Notes: a model not told the origin generated them from the sequence alone. DNA of 64,000 bases from [Clostridium] innocuum (GCA_012317185.1 CP048838.1:744001-808000), one strand, 5' to 3'. Counted from the first letter of the stretch, positions 12,780 to 22,468 are shown. Translations and numbers: made by a program.

Positions 12780-14858
12780 ATGCCACGTCAGTATTCATTA
12801 GAAAACACACGTAACATTGGTATCATGGCTCATATCGATGCTGGTAAGACAACAACTACAGAGCGTATTCTGTATTATACAGGTGTTAATCACAAAATCG
12901 GAGAGACTCACGATGGAGCTTCTACGATGGACTGGATGGCACAGGAGCAGGAACGTGGTATTACCATCACTTCTGCAGCAACAACTGCAGCATGGAAGGG
13001 TACCCGTATCAACATTATCGATACTCCAGGTCACGTTGACTTCACAGTTGAGGTTGAACGTTCCCTGCGTGTACTGGATGGTGCCGTAACGGTACTGGAT
13101 GCAAAAGCCGGTGTAGAGCCTCAGACAGAAACCGTTTGGCGTCAGGCTACTACATATGGTGTTCCTCGTATCGTATTCTGTAACAAAATGGATGCAACAG
13201 GAGCTGACTTCCTGATGTCCTGCAAAACAATTGTAGATCGTCTGGGAGCTAAGTCCTGCCCGATTCAGCTGCCAATCGGTGCTGAATCCACTTTCACTGG
13301 TATCGTTGATATCATTGAAAGAAAATCTGAAATCTATACAAACGACTTAGGTACGGATATTCAGGAAGGCGATGTTCCGGAAGATCTGAAGGATCTGTGT
13401 GAGGAATACCGTTCCAAGCTGATTGACTACCTTGCTGATTATGATGAAGATTTCATGATGCAGGTACTGGAGGGTGAAGAACCTAGCGTTGAGGACATCA
13501 AGCGTGTTCTGCGTATCGCCGTATGTGCCGGTGATTTCTTCCCTGTATTATGTGGTTCTGCATATAAGAACAAGGGTGTTCAGATGGTTCTGGATGCTGT
13601 TGTTGAATATCTGCCTTCTCCGCTGGATGTTCCTGCAATCAAGGGAACGCTGGAGGACGGAAGCGAATCCGAGCGTCATTCCAGTGATGAAGAACCATTC
13701 GCTGCATTGGCATTCAAAATCGCAACGGACCCATTTGTTGGAAAGCTTTCCTTTTTCCGTGTGTACTCCGGTACAGCAAAGGCAGGAAGCTACGTTCTGA
13801 ATTCCACAAAGGGAAAAAGAGAGCGTTTCGGACGTATCGTTCAGATGCACGCCAACGCTCGTAAGGAAATCGATCAGGTATATGCAGGAGATATCGCTGC
13901 TGCCGTAGGTCTGAAGGTTACAACAACCGGAGACAGCTTATGTGCAGAGGATTCTCCAATCATTCTGGAATCCATGGAATTCCCGGAACCGGTTATCGAA
14001 CTGTCTCTGGAACCGAAGACCAAGGCTGACCAGGATAAGATGGGTCTTGCTCTTGCGAAGCTTGCAGAAGAGGATCCTACCTTCAAAACCTATACAGACC
14101 AGGAAACAGGTCAGACAATTATCGCCGGTGTCGGTGAGCTTCACCTGGACATCATCGTTGACCGTCTGCGCCGTGAATTCAAGGTGGAAGCAAACGTTGG
14201 ACAGCCGATGGTTGCTTACCGTGAAACCATCCGCGGTACTGCTGACTGTGAAGGTAAATACATCAAACAGTCCGGTGGACGTGGACAATATGGTCATGTA
14301 TGGATCAAATTTGAGCCTCAGGAAGAGGGAAAAGGATTTGAATTCGTTGATGCTACAGTCGGTGGAAGCGTACCTCGTGAATACATCAAGCCTACAGAAG
14401 AAGGTCTGAGAGATGCACTGGCAAACGGTATTGTTGCCGGATATCAGGTAATCGATATCAAAGCAACGCTGTTTGACGGTTCTTACCACGATGTCGATTC
14501 CAGTGAAATGGCGTACAAAATTGCGGCTAGTATGGCATTAAAGGCAGCTGCCAAGAAATGTAATCCGGTTATTCTGGAGCCGATCATGATGGTGGAGGTA
14601 ACTGCACCAAATGAATATCTTGGATCCGTAATGGGTGACGTAAGCTCCCGTCGTGGTGCTATCGTTGACCAGGAAGAGAGAGGAAACGCGATTATCGTTA
14701 AGGCTCACATTCCGCTGTCAGAGATGTTCGGTTACGTTACAGACCTGCGTTCCTTCACTCAGGGACGTGGAAATTACTCTATGAAATTCGACCATTATGC
14801 CGAAGTACCGAAGAGTATTGCAGAAAAAATCATTAAAAACAATAGTTCTGAAAATTAA
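12780..14858 (+). CDS. fusA: Elongation factor G
   Basis: 692 residues. The GTPase P-loop AHIDAGKT is at residues 17-24, with RGIT switch I, DTPGHVDF switch II and NKMD following, then domains II to V. It catalyses translocation on the ribosome. Length and order are normal and no alterations were noticed. It follows rpsG by 15 nt. Confidence 0.98.
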   Translation: MPRQYSLENTRNIGIMAHIDAGKTTTTERILYYTGVNHKIGETHDGASTMDWMAQEQERGITITSAATTAAWKGTRINIIDTPGHVDFTVEVERSLRVLDGAVTVLDAKAGVEPQTETVWRQATTYGVPRIVFCNKMDATGADFLMSCKTIVDRLGAKSCPIQLPIGAESTFTGIVDIIERKSEIYTNDLGTDIQEGDVPEDLKDLCEEYRSKLIDYLADYDEDFMMQVLEGEEPSVEDIKRVLRIAVCAGDFFPVLCGSAYKNKGVQMVLDAVVEYLPSPLDVPAIKGTLEDGSESERHSSDEEPFAALAFKIATDPFVGKLSFFRVYSGTAKAGSYVLNSTKGKRERFGRIVQMHANARKEIDQVYAGDIAAAVGLKVTTTGDSLCAEDSPIILESMEFPEPVIELSLEPKTKADQDKMGLALAKLAEEDPTFKTYTDQETGQTIIAGVGELHLDIIVDRLRREFKVEANVGQPMVAYRETIRGTADCEGKYIKQSGGRGQYGHVWIKFEPQEEGKGFEFVDATVGGSVPREYIKPTEEGLRDALANGIVAGYQVIDIKATLFDGSYHDVDSSEMAYKIAASMALKAAAKKCNPVILEPIMMVEVTAPNEYLGSVMGDVSSRRGAIVDQEERGNAIIVKAHIPLSEMFGYVTDLRSFTQGRGNYSMKFDHYAEVPKSIAEKIIKNNSSEN

Positions 14859-14861
14859 CTG

Positions 14862-14890
14862 TTGCTTTTATAAAAACTTTGAATTAGAAT
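14862..14890 (+). promoter_or_regulatory. Possible internal promoter for tuf
   Basis: TTGCTT (14862-14867), 17 bp, TAGAAT (14885-14890) in the 68-bp fusA-tuf gap, which is larger than the other gaps of this operon. Extra transcription would fit the high demand for EF-Tu. Confidence 0.5.
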
Positions 14891-14926
14891 ATACTTGGAA
14901 ACTAATAAATTAGGAGGAAAATTAAA

Positions 14927-16111
<1,185 letters not shown>

Positions 16112-16127
16112 TTTTATAAAAACAATG

Positions 16128-16155
16128 AAAAGAGCACAATTGTGCTCTTTTTTCT
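16128..16155 (+). terminator. str operon terminator
   Basis: A perfect palindrome, AAAAGAGCACAA (16128-16139) and TTGTGCTCTTTT (16140-16151), followed by further Ts. Confidence 0.9.
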
Positions 16156-16212
16156 GTGTGTTGTACCTTTTTTGTAGTATAATACAGGTAACGACAGAAG
16201 GGAGTGGGCAGT

Positions 16213-16431
16213 ATGAACAGAAAAATGCTGGCACCTATCATAATTGGCATTTTGATTGCATTTTATATGATGATTTGGATCAGCTCCTTGTTTTTTCTGG
16301 ATGCACCGGGGTTTCTCGTAATCTTGTTTGGCATCCCCATGCTGGCACTGCTTTTTCTGTGGATACATGTTGTCAAGGAACGGCTTGACGAGATAAGGAG
16401 CGGAGAAGAAGATGATCTTAGTAAATACTGA
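16213..16431 (+). CDS. Small two-helix membrane protein
   Basis: 72 residues from ATG 16213, with an AAGGGAG site at 16198-16204; an in-frame GTG at 16204 falls inside that site. Two hydrophobic helices (about residues 6-28 and 32-51) are followed by a charged tail VKERLDEIRSGEEDDLSKY. Family unknown. Its 3' end overlaps the next gene by 20 nt, so the two are translationally coupled. A TATAAT at 16178-16183 may be the -10 of its promoter, though no good -35 is visible. Confidence 0.75.
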   Translation: MNRKMLAPIIIGILIAFYMMIWISSLFFLDAPGFLVILFGIPMLALLFLWIHVVKERLDEIRSGEEDDLSKY

Positions 16432-16723
16432 TTACATTACCGGAAAAACGCTGAATATGCTGGGACTGGTAAAGGGAAGTACAATTCAGACAAAGAATAT
16501 CGGTAAGGATATTTCTCAGGGCTTTAAGACACTGGTTGGTGGTGAGCTGAAGGCATACAATGAAATGATGAATGAGGCACGTGCACTGGCAACGAAGCGA
16601 ATGGTGGAGGAGGCAGAGGCTCTCGGTGCTGACGCTATTGTCAACATCCGTTATGCATCCAGTGCCATCATGGGTGGAGCCGCAGAGGTTATAGCCTATG
16701 GTACAGCGGCAACCTTCCTGTAA
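16412..16723 (+). CDS. YbjQ/UPF0145 family protein
   Basis: 103 residues matching the YbjQ (DUF74) family, which forms pentameric beta assemblies. Typical features are the early GLVKGSTI segment, the central MVEEAEALGADAIVNIRY helix-strand and the Gly/Ala-rich EVIAYGTAATF end. Family members were once called heavy-metal-binding, but the role is not settled. It overlaps the membrane protein gene by 20 nt, suggesting that they work together, perhaps with YbjQ at the membrane. Confidence 0.88.
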   Translation: MILVNTDYITGKTLNMLGLVKGSTIQTKNIGKDISQGFKTLVGGELKAYNEMMNEARALATKRMVEEAEALGADAIVNIRYASSAIMGGAAEVIAYGTAATFL

Positions 16724-16746
16724 AAGCAGCTTGTCTGCTTTTTTCT
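16722..16746 (+). terminator. Terminator after the YbjQ gene
   Basis: AAAAGCAG (16722-16729), loop CTTGT, CTGCTTTT (16735-16742), then more pyrimidines. Confidence 0.85.
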
Positions 16747-16783
16747 TTTCTTTTTTACACGGAGCGTGTATAATGATACTGTC

Positions 16784-16855
16784 ATGACAGGGGTGCCGTA
16801 AGGCTGAGACAGTCCCTTATGACCTGATCTAGTTAATGCTAGCGTAGGGAGTCAT
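16784..16855 (+). ncRNA. TPP riboswitch (THI box)
   Basis: Shows the conserved THI-box blocks in order: GGGGTGCC near 16790, GGCTGAGA near 16802, CCCTTATGACCTGATCT from 16814, and GCGTAGGGA near 16842. The closing stem pairs ATGAC (16784-16788) with GTCAT (16851-16855). A TATAAT at 16769-16774 is a likely -10. Binding of thiamine pyrophosphate should favour the downstream terminator and shut off thiXYZ and the TatD-like gene. Confidence 0.95.
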
Positions 16856-16885
16856 ATCTATCTTGAGTATTAGATTGGTTCACTT

Positions 16886-16908
16886 ACGCCTCACGGAGGT
16901 GTTTTTTT
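16886..16908 (+). terminator. Riboswitch-controlled terminator
   Basis: ACGCCTC (16886-16892), loop ACG, GAGGTGT (16896-16902), then seven Ts. It lies 30 nt after the TPP aptamer and ahead of the permease gene, the usual layout of an OFF switch acting by premature termination. Confidence 0.88.
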
Positions 16909-16928
16909 ATTGGAAAGGAGAACTATGG

Positions 16929-17696
16929 ATGAAGCGTTTAAAAAGAATCGGTATGCCGCTGCTCACGCTGCTTCTGGTACTGGCAGTATGGGAAGGCTGT
17001 GTTCATATATTTGATATTGATTTGTATATTCTGCCGGCGCCCTCAACCATCCTACAGGCGCTGTTTGCGAATCGCGATATACTGTGGATGCATTCTCTGG
17101 TAACGCTGCAGGAGGCTGTCATCGGTTTATTGATCGCCACCCTGCTCGCAATCGTAATTGCGATTGGCATGGATCTTTCCCAGCTGTTTAAACACAGCAT
17201 ATTTCCCCATCTGGTTGTCACGCAGACAGTACCGGTCATGGTACTGGGACCGCTGTTTTCCATTTGGCTGGGTTTCGGCATGGCACCGAAGATTCTAATG
17301 GTCATCTTCATGTGCTTCTTTCCGGTCGCAATCGCCTTCTGTGACGCGCTGGGTAAAGTAGATGAGCATCAGATCAGTCTGCTGAAAAGCTTTGGAGCAA
17401 AAAAATGGCAGATATATGCATATGTGAAGATACCGGCGGCCTCCACTGCACTGTTTTCCGGATTGAAGGTAGCAGCTACCTACTGTATCGGTGGTGCTAT
17501 CGTCGGAGAGTGGCTGAGTGCATCCGCAGGTCTTGGATACTATATGATCCGTGTAAAAAACGGCTATATGCTGGATAAGGTGTTTGCCTGCGTAGTGGTT
17601 ATTATCGCACTGAGTCTGCTGCTGCATGGAGCGGTGGTGCTGCTGGAGGCGGTGTTGTTTCCATATGCGAGAAAGAAAAGAGGGAAAGCGAAATGA
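16929..17696 (+). CDS. thiX: ABC transporter permease for a thiamine precursor (ThiX-like)
   Basis: 255 residues from ATG 16929, with AAGGAG at 16915-16920. An in-frame start at 16863 is rejected because it lies upstream of the riboswitch terminator. About six membrane helices are present. The inner-membrane signature region, near ALGKVDEHQISLLKSFGAKKWQ, matches the coupling loop (EAA motif) of SsuC/TauC-type permeases. The TPP riboswitch and the NMT1-type binding protein downstream point to uptake of a hydroxymethylpyrimidine-type thiamine precursor. The stop overlaps the start of the next gene by 4 nt. Confidence 0.88.
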   Translation: MKRLKRIGMPLLTLLLVLAVWEGCVHIFDIDLYILPAPSTILQALFANRDILWMHSLVTLQEAVIGLLIATLLAIVIAIGMDLSQLFKHSIFPHLVVTQTVPVMVLGPLFSIWLGFGMAPKILMVIFMCFFPVAIAFCDALGKVDEHQISLLKSFGAKKWQIYAYVKIPAASTALFSGLKVAATYCIGGAIVGEWLSASAGLGYYMIRVKNGYMLDKVFACVVVIIALSLLLHGAVVLLEAVLFPYARKKRGKAK

Positions 17697-18691
17697 AGAA
17701 ATTAGGCTGTATGCTGATGGCTGTGCTGATGGCTGTCACAGTGAGTGGATGTTCTGATAAAAAGGAAGCATCCGAAAACAAAGAAACAGAAAAAAAGGTA
17801 ACATTGATTCTGGATTATCTTCCAAACACCAATCATACCGGTTTCTATGTGGCGAAGGAAAAAGGCTTTTTCAAGGAAGAAGGCCTGGAGGTGGATATCA
17901 TTGAGCCGGGAGATGATTCGACAAGTGCAACACTGGTTGCGGCAAACAAGGGAGAATTCGGTGTCAGCTATCAGGAGGACGTCACGTATGCGAGAACGGC
18001 GGAGGAACCATTGCCGATTCGTGCAATTGCGACCATCATCCAGCATAATACAAGCGGCTTTGTATCATTGAAAAAGGAAAATATCAAAACACCGAAGGAT
18101 TTCGAGGGAAAGGTTTATGCAGGATGGCAGGCACCGAGTGAGGAAGCAGTTGTAAAGGCGGTAATGACAGCTGCGAAGGCAGATTTCTCCAAGCTGACAA
18201 TGGTGGGGGCAGATGGCAGCGGCTTTGCTTCCCTTGGCAAGAGTGTGGATATCCAGTGGGAATTTGAAGGCTGGGCAGTCACAAAGGGAAGAATGGAAGG
18301 CTATGAACTGAATTACATACCGTTACGCGAACTGGATGAACGCCTTGATTATTATACACCGCTCATTATTACCAGTGAAAAGATGATCAAGGAAGATCCG
18401 GAAACGGTTCAGAAATTTATGAATGCGGTAAAGAAGGGATATGAATATGCAATTGAAAACCCGGATGCATCCGCTGAAATATTAAGCAAATACGCTCCTG
18501 ATTATGATTTGAAATTTCTGAAGGAAAGTCAGAAATATCTGAGCAGTGAATATGCCAGGGATGCGGACAGCTGGGGTGTTATGAAGGATTCCGTATGGGA
18601 TAACTATACTGCCTTTATGTATGAAAACAAGCTGATCACAGAAAAAATCAAGGCGGATGAACAGTATACCAATGAATTTGTAATGAAATAA
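17693..18691 (+). CDS. thiY: NMT1/THI5-like substrate-binding lipoprotein (ThiY-like)
   Basis: 332 residues. The lipoprotein signal ends VSGC with the lipid-bearing Cys20. A Lys/Glu linker is followed by the NMT1 domain, which opens LDYLPNTNHTGFYVAKEKGF, the usual start of pyrimidine-precursor binding proteins. It should capture the substrate outside the membrane and hand it to ThiX. It overlaps thiX by 4 nt. The ligand (HMP, formylaminopyrimidine or another) cannot be fixed from sequence. Confidence 0.88.
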   Translation: MKKLGCMLMAVLMAVTVSGCSDKKEASENKETEKKVTLILDYLPNTNHTGFYVAKEKGFFKEEGLEVDIIEPGDDSTSATLVAANKGEFGVSYQEDVTYARTAEEPLPIRAIATIIQHNTSGFVSLKKENIKTPKDFEGKVYAGWQAPSEEAVVKAVMTAAKADFSKLTMVGADGSGFASLGKSVDIQWEFEGWAVTKGRMEGYELNYIPLRELDERLDYYTPLIITSEKMIKEDPETVQKFMNAVKKGYEYAIENPDASAEILSKYAPDYDLKFLKESQKYLSSEYARDADSWGVMKDSVWDNYTAFMYENKLITEKIKADEQYTNEFVMK

Positions 18692-18713
18692 AAAAACGAC
18701 ACAGGAGGTCATC

Positions 18714-19454
18714 ATGAAATTACGAGTGGAGGATATGGCAATCTCTTTTGATAACAGAAGAATACTGGAGCATGTCGGCTTTCATGTGGAAGAGGGAGAG
18801 TTTACTGCGCTGATTGGACCAAGCGGATGTGGAAAGTCCACATTGCTGAACATACTGGCAGGGCTTTTGGATTGTGAAGAGGGAACCTTTTATGTGGATG
18901 ATGTGCAGGTTAGCGGCGTATCCTCCCACTTTGCCTATATGCCACAGGATGATCTTCTTCTGCCATGGAAGAATATTCTGGATAATGTTTGTTTATATGG
19001 AAAGCTTCACGGGCATGTGAAGGAAGCCAGAGAGCAGGCATTGCAGGAGTTTGAGGCATTTGGATTGAAGGGATATGAACAGGCTTATCCCTATGAACTA
19101 TCCGGCGGTATGAGGCAGCGGGCTGCGTTTTTACGAACGGCACTTTGCAGTGCGGATATCCTGTTGCTGGATGAACCCTTCGGTGCGCTGGATGTCATCA
19201 CCCGCAACGATATGCAGGATTGGCTGCTGAAGCTGAGAAGTGAATTAAACAGAACGATGCTGCTGGTGACCCATGATATTGAAGAGGCCCTGTATCTGGC
19301 AGACCGCATTCTGATTCTTGGTGGATCACCTGCTTCCATCTGTAGGGAAATCTCATTAAAGGATTGCAAAAAAAGCAGGGAGTGGCTGTATGATCAGGGT
19401 GGTCTGAAGAAGGAAATCTATCAGCTGCTGAAGGAGGGGACATATGATCGTTGA
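18714..19454 (+). CDS. thiZ: ABC transporter ATPase of the thiamine-precursor system (ThiZ-like)
   Basis: 246 residues. Walker A GPSGCGKST is at 35-43, the Q-loop sits in MPQDDLLLPWKN, the signature is LSGGMRQR, Walker B is ILLLDEPFGALD and the switch His is in LVTHDIEEAL. It belongs to the SsuB/TauB/ThiZ type. An AGGAGG site precedes it. Its last 11 nt overlap the TatD-like gene. Confidence 0.9.
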   Translation: MKLRVEDMAISFDNRRILEHVGFHVEEGEFTALIGPSGCGKSTLLNILAGLLDCEEGTFYVDDVQVSGVSSHFAYMPQDDLLLPWKNILDNVCLYGKLHGHVKEAREQALQEFEAFGLKGYEQAYPYELSGGMRQRAAFLRTALCSADILLLDEPFGALDVITRNDMQDWLLKLRSELNRTMLLVTHDIEEALYLADRILILGGSPASICREISLKDCKKSREWLYDQGGLKKEIYQLLKEGTYDR

Positions 19455-20172
19455 TGCGCATATGCATATGGAGGAAGCTTATCCGGCAGAAATCTTAAAA
19501 GAACAGGACATTGCCTGTATCGCCAATGCCGCAACACCTGAAGAATATAAGAACTTAAGAAAGCTGCAAGAGAAGAATCCTTTCCTATGGATCAGTGCCG
19601 GTATTCATCCGTGGAAGGTGGATGAGGTTCACTGGGATGCAATGCTGCCGATTCTTGAGGAAGTGGACATCATTGGTGAAATCGGATTGGATAGTGTCTG
19701 GTGTAACACGGATATGACATTGCAGTCCCGGCTGTTTGAGCAGCAGCTTGCTTTTGCACAGCGATATCAGAAACCGGTGATTCTGCATCTGAAGGGAAGA
19801 GAAAAGGAAGCACTTGAATATTTGCGTCGCTATGAAAACCGGTATCTGGTGCACTGGTATTCCTGTGATGCATGGCTGCAGGAGTATATTGATCTGGGCT
19901 GCTGGTTTACCGTCGGTCCTTCGCTGCCCTTCGATGAAACGGTACAGCATGTGGCGGCCTGTGTCCCGCTGGATCGAATGCTGGTGGAAACGGATGGTAT
20001 TTCCGCATGTACGTGGTGTGAGAATCGTAAGGTCGCACCAGAGGAGCATGGAGCCATATTAAAACGCAGTATGCACAAAATCTGTGAAATGCGTAACATA
20101 TCCTATGAGAAACTGCAGGAACAGATGGTGGTTAACTGTGAAAAATTTATCGGGAAGCGATTTCCGTTTTAA
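19444..20172 (+). CDS. TatD-family metal-dependent hydrolase in the thiamine-precursor operon
   Basis: 242 residues with the TatD metal ligands in order: DAHMH at 4-8, GIHPW near 56, GEIGLD near 79, HLKG near 116, HWYS near 139 and ETD near 182. TatD proteins are TIM-barrel metalloenzymes, often called DNases, though many members have other or unknown substrates. The start overlaps thiZ by 11 nt and the whole unit lies behind a TPP riboswitch, so its product probably acts with this uptake system, perhaps on the imported precursor. That role is inference. Confidence 0.85.
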   Translation: MIVDAHMHMEEAYPAEILKEQDIACIANAATPEEYKNLRKLQEKNPFLWISAGIHPWKVDEVHWDAMLPILEEVDIIGEIGLDSVWCNTDMTLQSRLFEQQLAFAQRYQKPVILHLKGREKEALEYLRRYENRYLVHWYSCDAWLQEYIDLGCWFTVGPSLPFDETVQHVAACVPLDRMLVETDGISACTWCENRKVAPEEHGAILKRSMHKICEMRNISYEKLQEQMVVNCEKFIGKRFPF

Positions 20173-20174
20173 AG

Positions 20175-20203
20175 AAAACTTCTATCGATTTAGAAGTTTT
20201 TTT
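20175..20203 (+). terminator. Terminator of the thiXYZ-tatD unit
   Basis: AAAACTTCTA (20175-20184), loop TCGATT, TAGAAGTTTT (20191-20200), plus three Ts. Confidence 0.9.
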
Positions 20204-20315
20204 ACGTGATTTTCATCAAAAAAACATGTAAACGCTCTCATAAACTGCTGATTTTCAGCAGGAAACGCATTCGGAAAAGATTATGAAAAAAACTAAAAAA
20301 AGCCGTAAATAACGC

Positions 20316-20344
20316 TTGTAATCAACATTTGGATGTGTTAGAAT
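20316..20344 (+). promoter_or_regulatory. S10 operon promoter
   Basis: TTGTAA (20316-20321), 17 bp, TAGAAT (20339-20344), with an extended -10 TGT at 20336-20338. It is the only clear promoter I see for the following 14 kb of ribosomal genes. Confidence 0.75.
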
Positions 20345-20349
20345 ATTAT

Positions 20350-20458
20350 CACGACCGCAAGGACATGCGAGGTTGCCGACCCACTGAGAAACGTTGTCAT
20401 GGACGGCGAGGCCGGGGAATTCGCATCGAGCGAGTCTATAGTCCATATAGGCGAAAGG
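20350..20458 (+). ncRNA. GC-rich leader of the S10 operon, candidate regulatory RNA
   Basis: The roughly 120-nt leader between the promoter and rpsJ is much richer in G and C than the surrounding DNA. It holds two related blocks, GGACATGCGAGGTTGCCGAC (from 20360) and GGACGGCGAGGCCGGGG (from 20401). The composition suggests a folded RNA. An autoregulatory ribosomal-protein binding site is the obvious possibility, but I could not assign a known family or a firm structure. Confidence 0.4.
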
Positions 20459-20468
20459 AGATATATTC

Positions 20469-20780
20469 ATGGCAAAAAATAGCGTAAGAATTCGCTTAAA
20501 AGCTTATGAGCACAGAATCTTGGATGCATCCGCAGAAAAGATCGTGCAAGCGGCACAAGCTCACGGTGCTAAAAAAATTGTTGGACCAGTACCTCTTCCA
20601 ACTGAAAAGCAGGTGGTTACAATCCTGCGTGCGGTACACAAATACAAAGATTCTCGCGAGCAGTTCGAGATCAGAACGCACAAACGTTTAATTGAGATTG
20701 TCGGACCTACAGCAGAAACAATCGACTCACTGAGTCGTCTGGAGCTGCCTAGTGGTGTTGACATCGAAATTAAGCTGTAA
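20469..20780 (+). CDS. rpsJ: 30S ribosomal protein S10
   Basis: 103 residues with the family features RIRLKAYEHRILD near the start and GPVPLPT near 41-47. It is also NusE in antitermination. The site is AAAGGAG, 9 nt before the ATG. First gene of the S10-spc-alpha superoperon. Confidence 0.98.
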   Translation: MAKNSVRIRLKAYEHRILDASAEKIVQAAQAHGAKKIVGPVPLPTEKQVVTILRAVHKYKDSREQFEIRTHKRLIEIVGPTAETIDSLSRLELPSGVDIEIKL

Positions 20781-20793
20781 TGGAGGTGACATC

Positions 20794-21480
20794 ATGAAAG
20801 GTATTCTAGGACGCAAACTTGGGATGACACAGGTCTTCACAGAGGATGGAACACTGATTCCTGTAACTGTAGTTGAGGCTTGTCCAAATGTTGTATTACA
20901 GAAGAAAACAGTGGAAAACGACGGATACGAAGCTGTGCAGTTAGGTTTTGAAGATGTTAAAGAAACACGCAGCACAAAAGGTGAAGCCGGACATGCTGCG
21001 AAAGCAAACACTGCTCCAAAAAGATTTGTCAAGGAAGTTCGCGACAGCGAATTTGCTGATCTGGAGCTGGGTGCTGAGGTTAACGTAGGAATCTTCAGTG
21101 CCGGAGAAACAGTAGATGTTATCGGTACATCCAAGGGTAAGGGATTCATGGGTACGATTGTTCGTAACAATGCGAAAATCGGTCCTAAGAGCCATGGTTC
21201 CGGACACCACAGACATATCGGTTCCCTTGCTACAAACGGTATTACCTCTCGTCAGGGTAAAATCTTAAAGGGTACGATGATGGCTGGTCAGGAAGGTGGT
21301 TACAGAACTACAAACCAGAACCTGACAGTGATCAAGGTTGACGTTGAAAACAACTACTTATTGATTAAAGGAAACGTGCCTGGGCCAAAACGTGGAATGG
21401 TTATGGTGCGCACTGCTAAATGTTCCAAGGGCAATACAGAACCTGTAACATTAGTGGATTACACGAAAGAGGAGGAATAA
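20794..21480 (+). CDS. rplC: 50S ribosomal protein L3
   Basis: 228 residues from ATG 20794 (MKGILGRKLGMTQVF), 7 nt after a GGAGGTG site. An upstream in-frame start at 20752 would overlap rpsJ and is rejected. The conserved loop near GSGHHRHIGS (about residue 137) reaches the peptidyl transferase centre. Confidence 0.98.
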   Translation: MKGILGRKLGMTQVFTEDGTLIPVTVVEACPNVVLQKKTVENDGYEAVQLGFEDVKETRSTKGEAGHAAKANTAPKRFVKEVRDSEFADLELGAEVNVGIFSAGETVDVIGTSKGKGFMGTIVRNNAKIGPKSHGSGHHRHIGSLATNGITSRQGKILKGTMMAGQEGGYRTTNQNLTVIKVDVENNYLLIKGNVPGPKRGMVMVRTAKCSKGNTEPVTLVDYTKEEE

Positions 21481-21483
21481 AAG

Positions 21484-22113
21484 ATGCCTAAGATGGTCGT
21501 ATTAAGCCAAACTGGTAAAGAGCTGAATGAAATCACTCTTGCAGATACAGTATTTGGCATCGAGCCAAATCAGCAATGTATCTTCGATGCTGTCATTATG
21601 CAGAGAGCATCTATGCGTCAGGGTACTCACGATACCAAAAACCGTACAGAAGTACGCGGTGGTGGACGTAAGCCTTGGCGTCAGAAGGGAACCGGACGTG
21701 CTCGTCAGGGATCCATTCGTGCCACACAGTGGAGAGGCGGAGGAATCGTATTCGGTCCGACTCCTAGAAACTATGGCTACAAGCTGAACAAAAAAGTTCG
21801 TCGTCTGGCTCTGAAATCAGCTCTGTCTGAAAAAGTGCTGGAAAACGCAATGAGCGTTGTGGACAAGTTTGAGCTGGAAGCTCCGAAAACAAAAGCTTTC
21901 AATCAGATTGTCGCTGATATCAACGCACCTAAGAAAACCTTATTCGTAGTATCTGAAGGTGAAGATTTTGAAAACGCATTCCTGAGCATGAGGAACATCC
22001 CTACTATGATGATGCTTACTGCTGATGGATTAAATGTTTACGATATCGTAAATGCTAACAAAATCGTCTTTACAGAAGCTGCTGTGAAAGATGTTGAGGA
22101 GGCACTTGCATAA
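21484..22113 (+). CDS. rplD: 50S ribosomal protein L4
   Basis: 209 residues with the extended loop GGGRKPWRQKGTGRARQGS (about residues 59-77) that lines the exit tunnel. In other bacteria L4 can autoregulate the S10 operon. Its stop shares an A with the rplW start (overlap of 1 nt). Confidence 0.98.
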   Translation: MPKMVVLSQTGKELNEITLADTVFGIEPNQQCIFDAVIMQRASMRQGTHDTKNRTEVRGGGRKPWRQKGTGRARQGSIRATQWRGGGIVFGPTPRNYGYKLNKKVRRLALKSALSEKVLENAMSVVDKFELEAPKTKAFNQIVADINAPKKTLFVVSEGEDFENAFLSMRNIPTMMMLTADGLNVYDIVNANKIVFTEAAVKDVEEALA

Positions 22114-22409
22114 TGGAAAACTACAAGGATATCATCATCCGTCCGATCATCACTGAAAAAACGATGAGATACATGGACGCAGATAACAAAGTAACGTTTG
22201 AAGTTAAAAAGGGAACCAACAAAACACAGGTAAAACAGGCCGTGGAAGCAATCTTCGGTGTCGATGTTGAGAAAGTGAACATCGTGAATGTGAAACCGAA
22301 AACCAAGAGAATGGGTAAATATGTTGGTACTACCAAGAATGTCCGTAAAGCCTATGTGAAAATCAAGGAAGGTCAGGACATCAACTTATTCGGCGAAGAA
22401 GCTGAATAA
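22113..22409 (+). CDS. rplW: 50S ribosomal protein L23
   Basis: 98 residues of normal length. L23 lies at the tunnel exit and docks trigger factor and the signal recognition particle. It overlaps rplD by 1 nt. The 59-nt gap to rplB contains a weak hairpin CAGGAA/TTCCTG near 22412-22437. Confidence 0.98.
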   Translation: MENYKDIIIRPIITEKTMRYMDADNKVTFEVKKGTNKTQVKQAVEAIFGVDVEKVNIVNVKPKTKRMGKYVGTTKNVRKAYVKIKEGQDINLFGEEAE

Positions 22410-22468
22410 GTTCAGGAAGAAGCACGCTATTTCCTGACTAAATATTGCGTAAGGAGGAAATTGACACT

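Noticed and set aside
16863..16928. Upstream start for the thiX-like permease
   Set aside because: It would start upstream of the riboswitch terminator and translate through it. ATG 16929 has a proper ribosome site.
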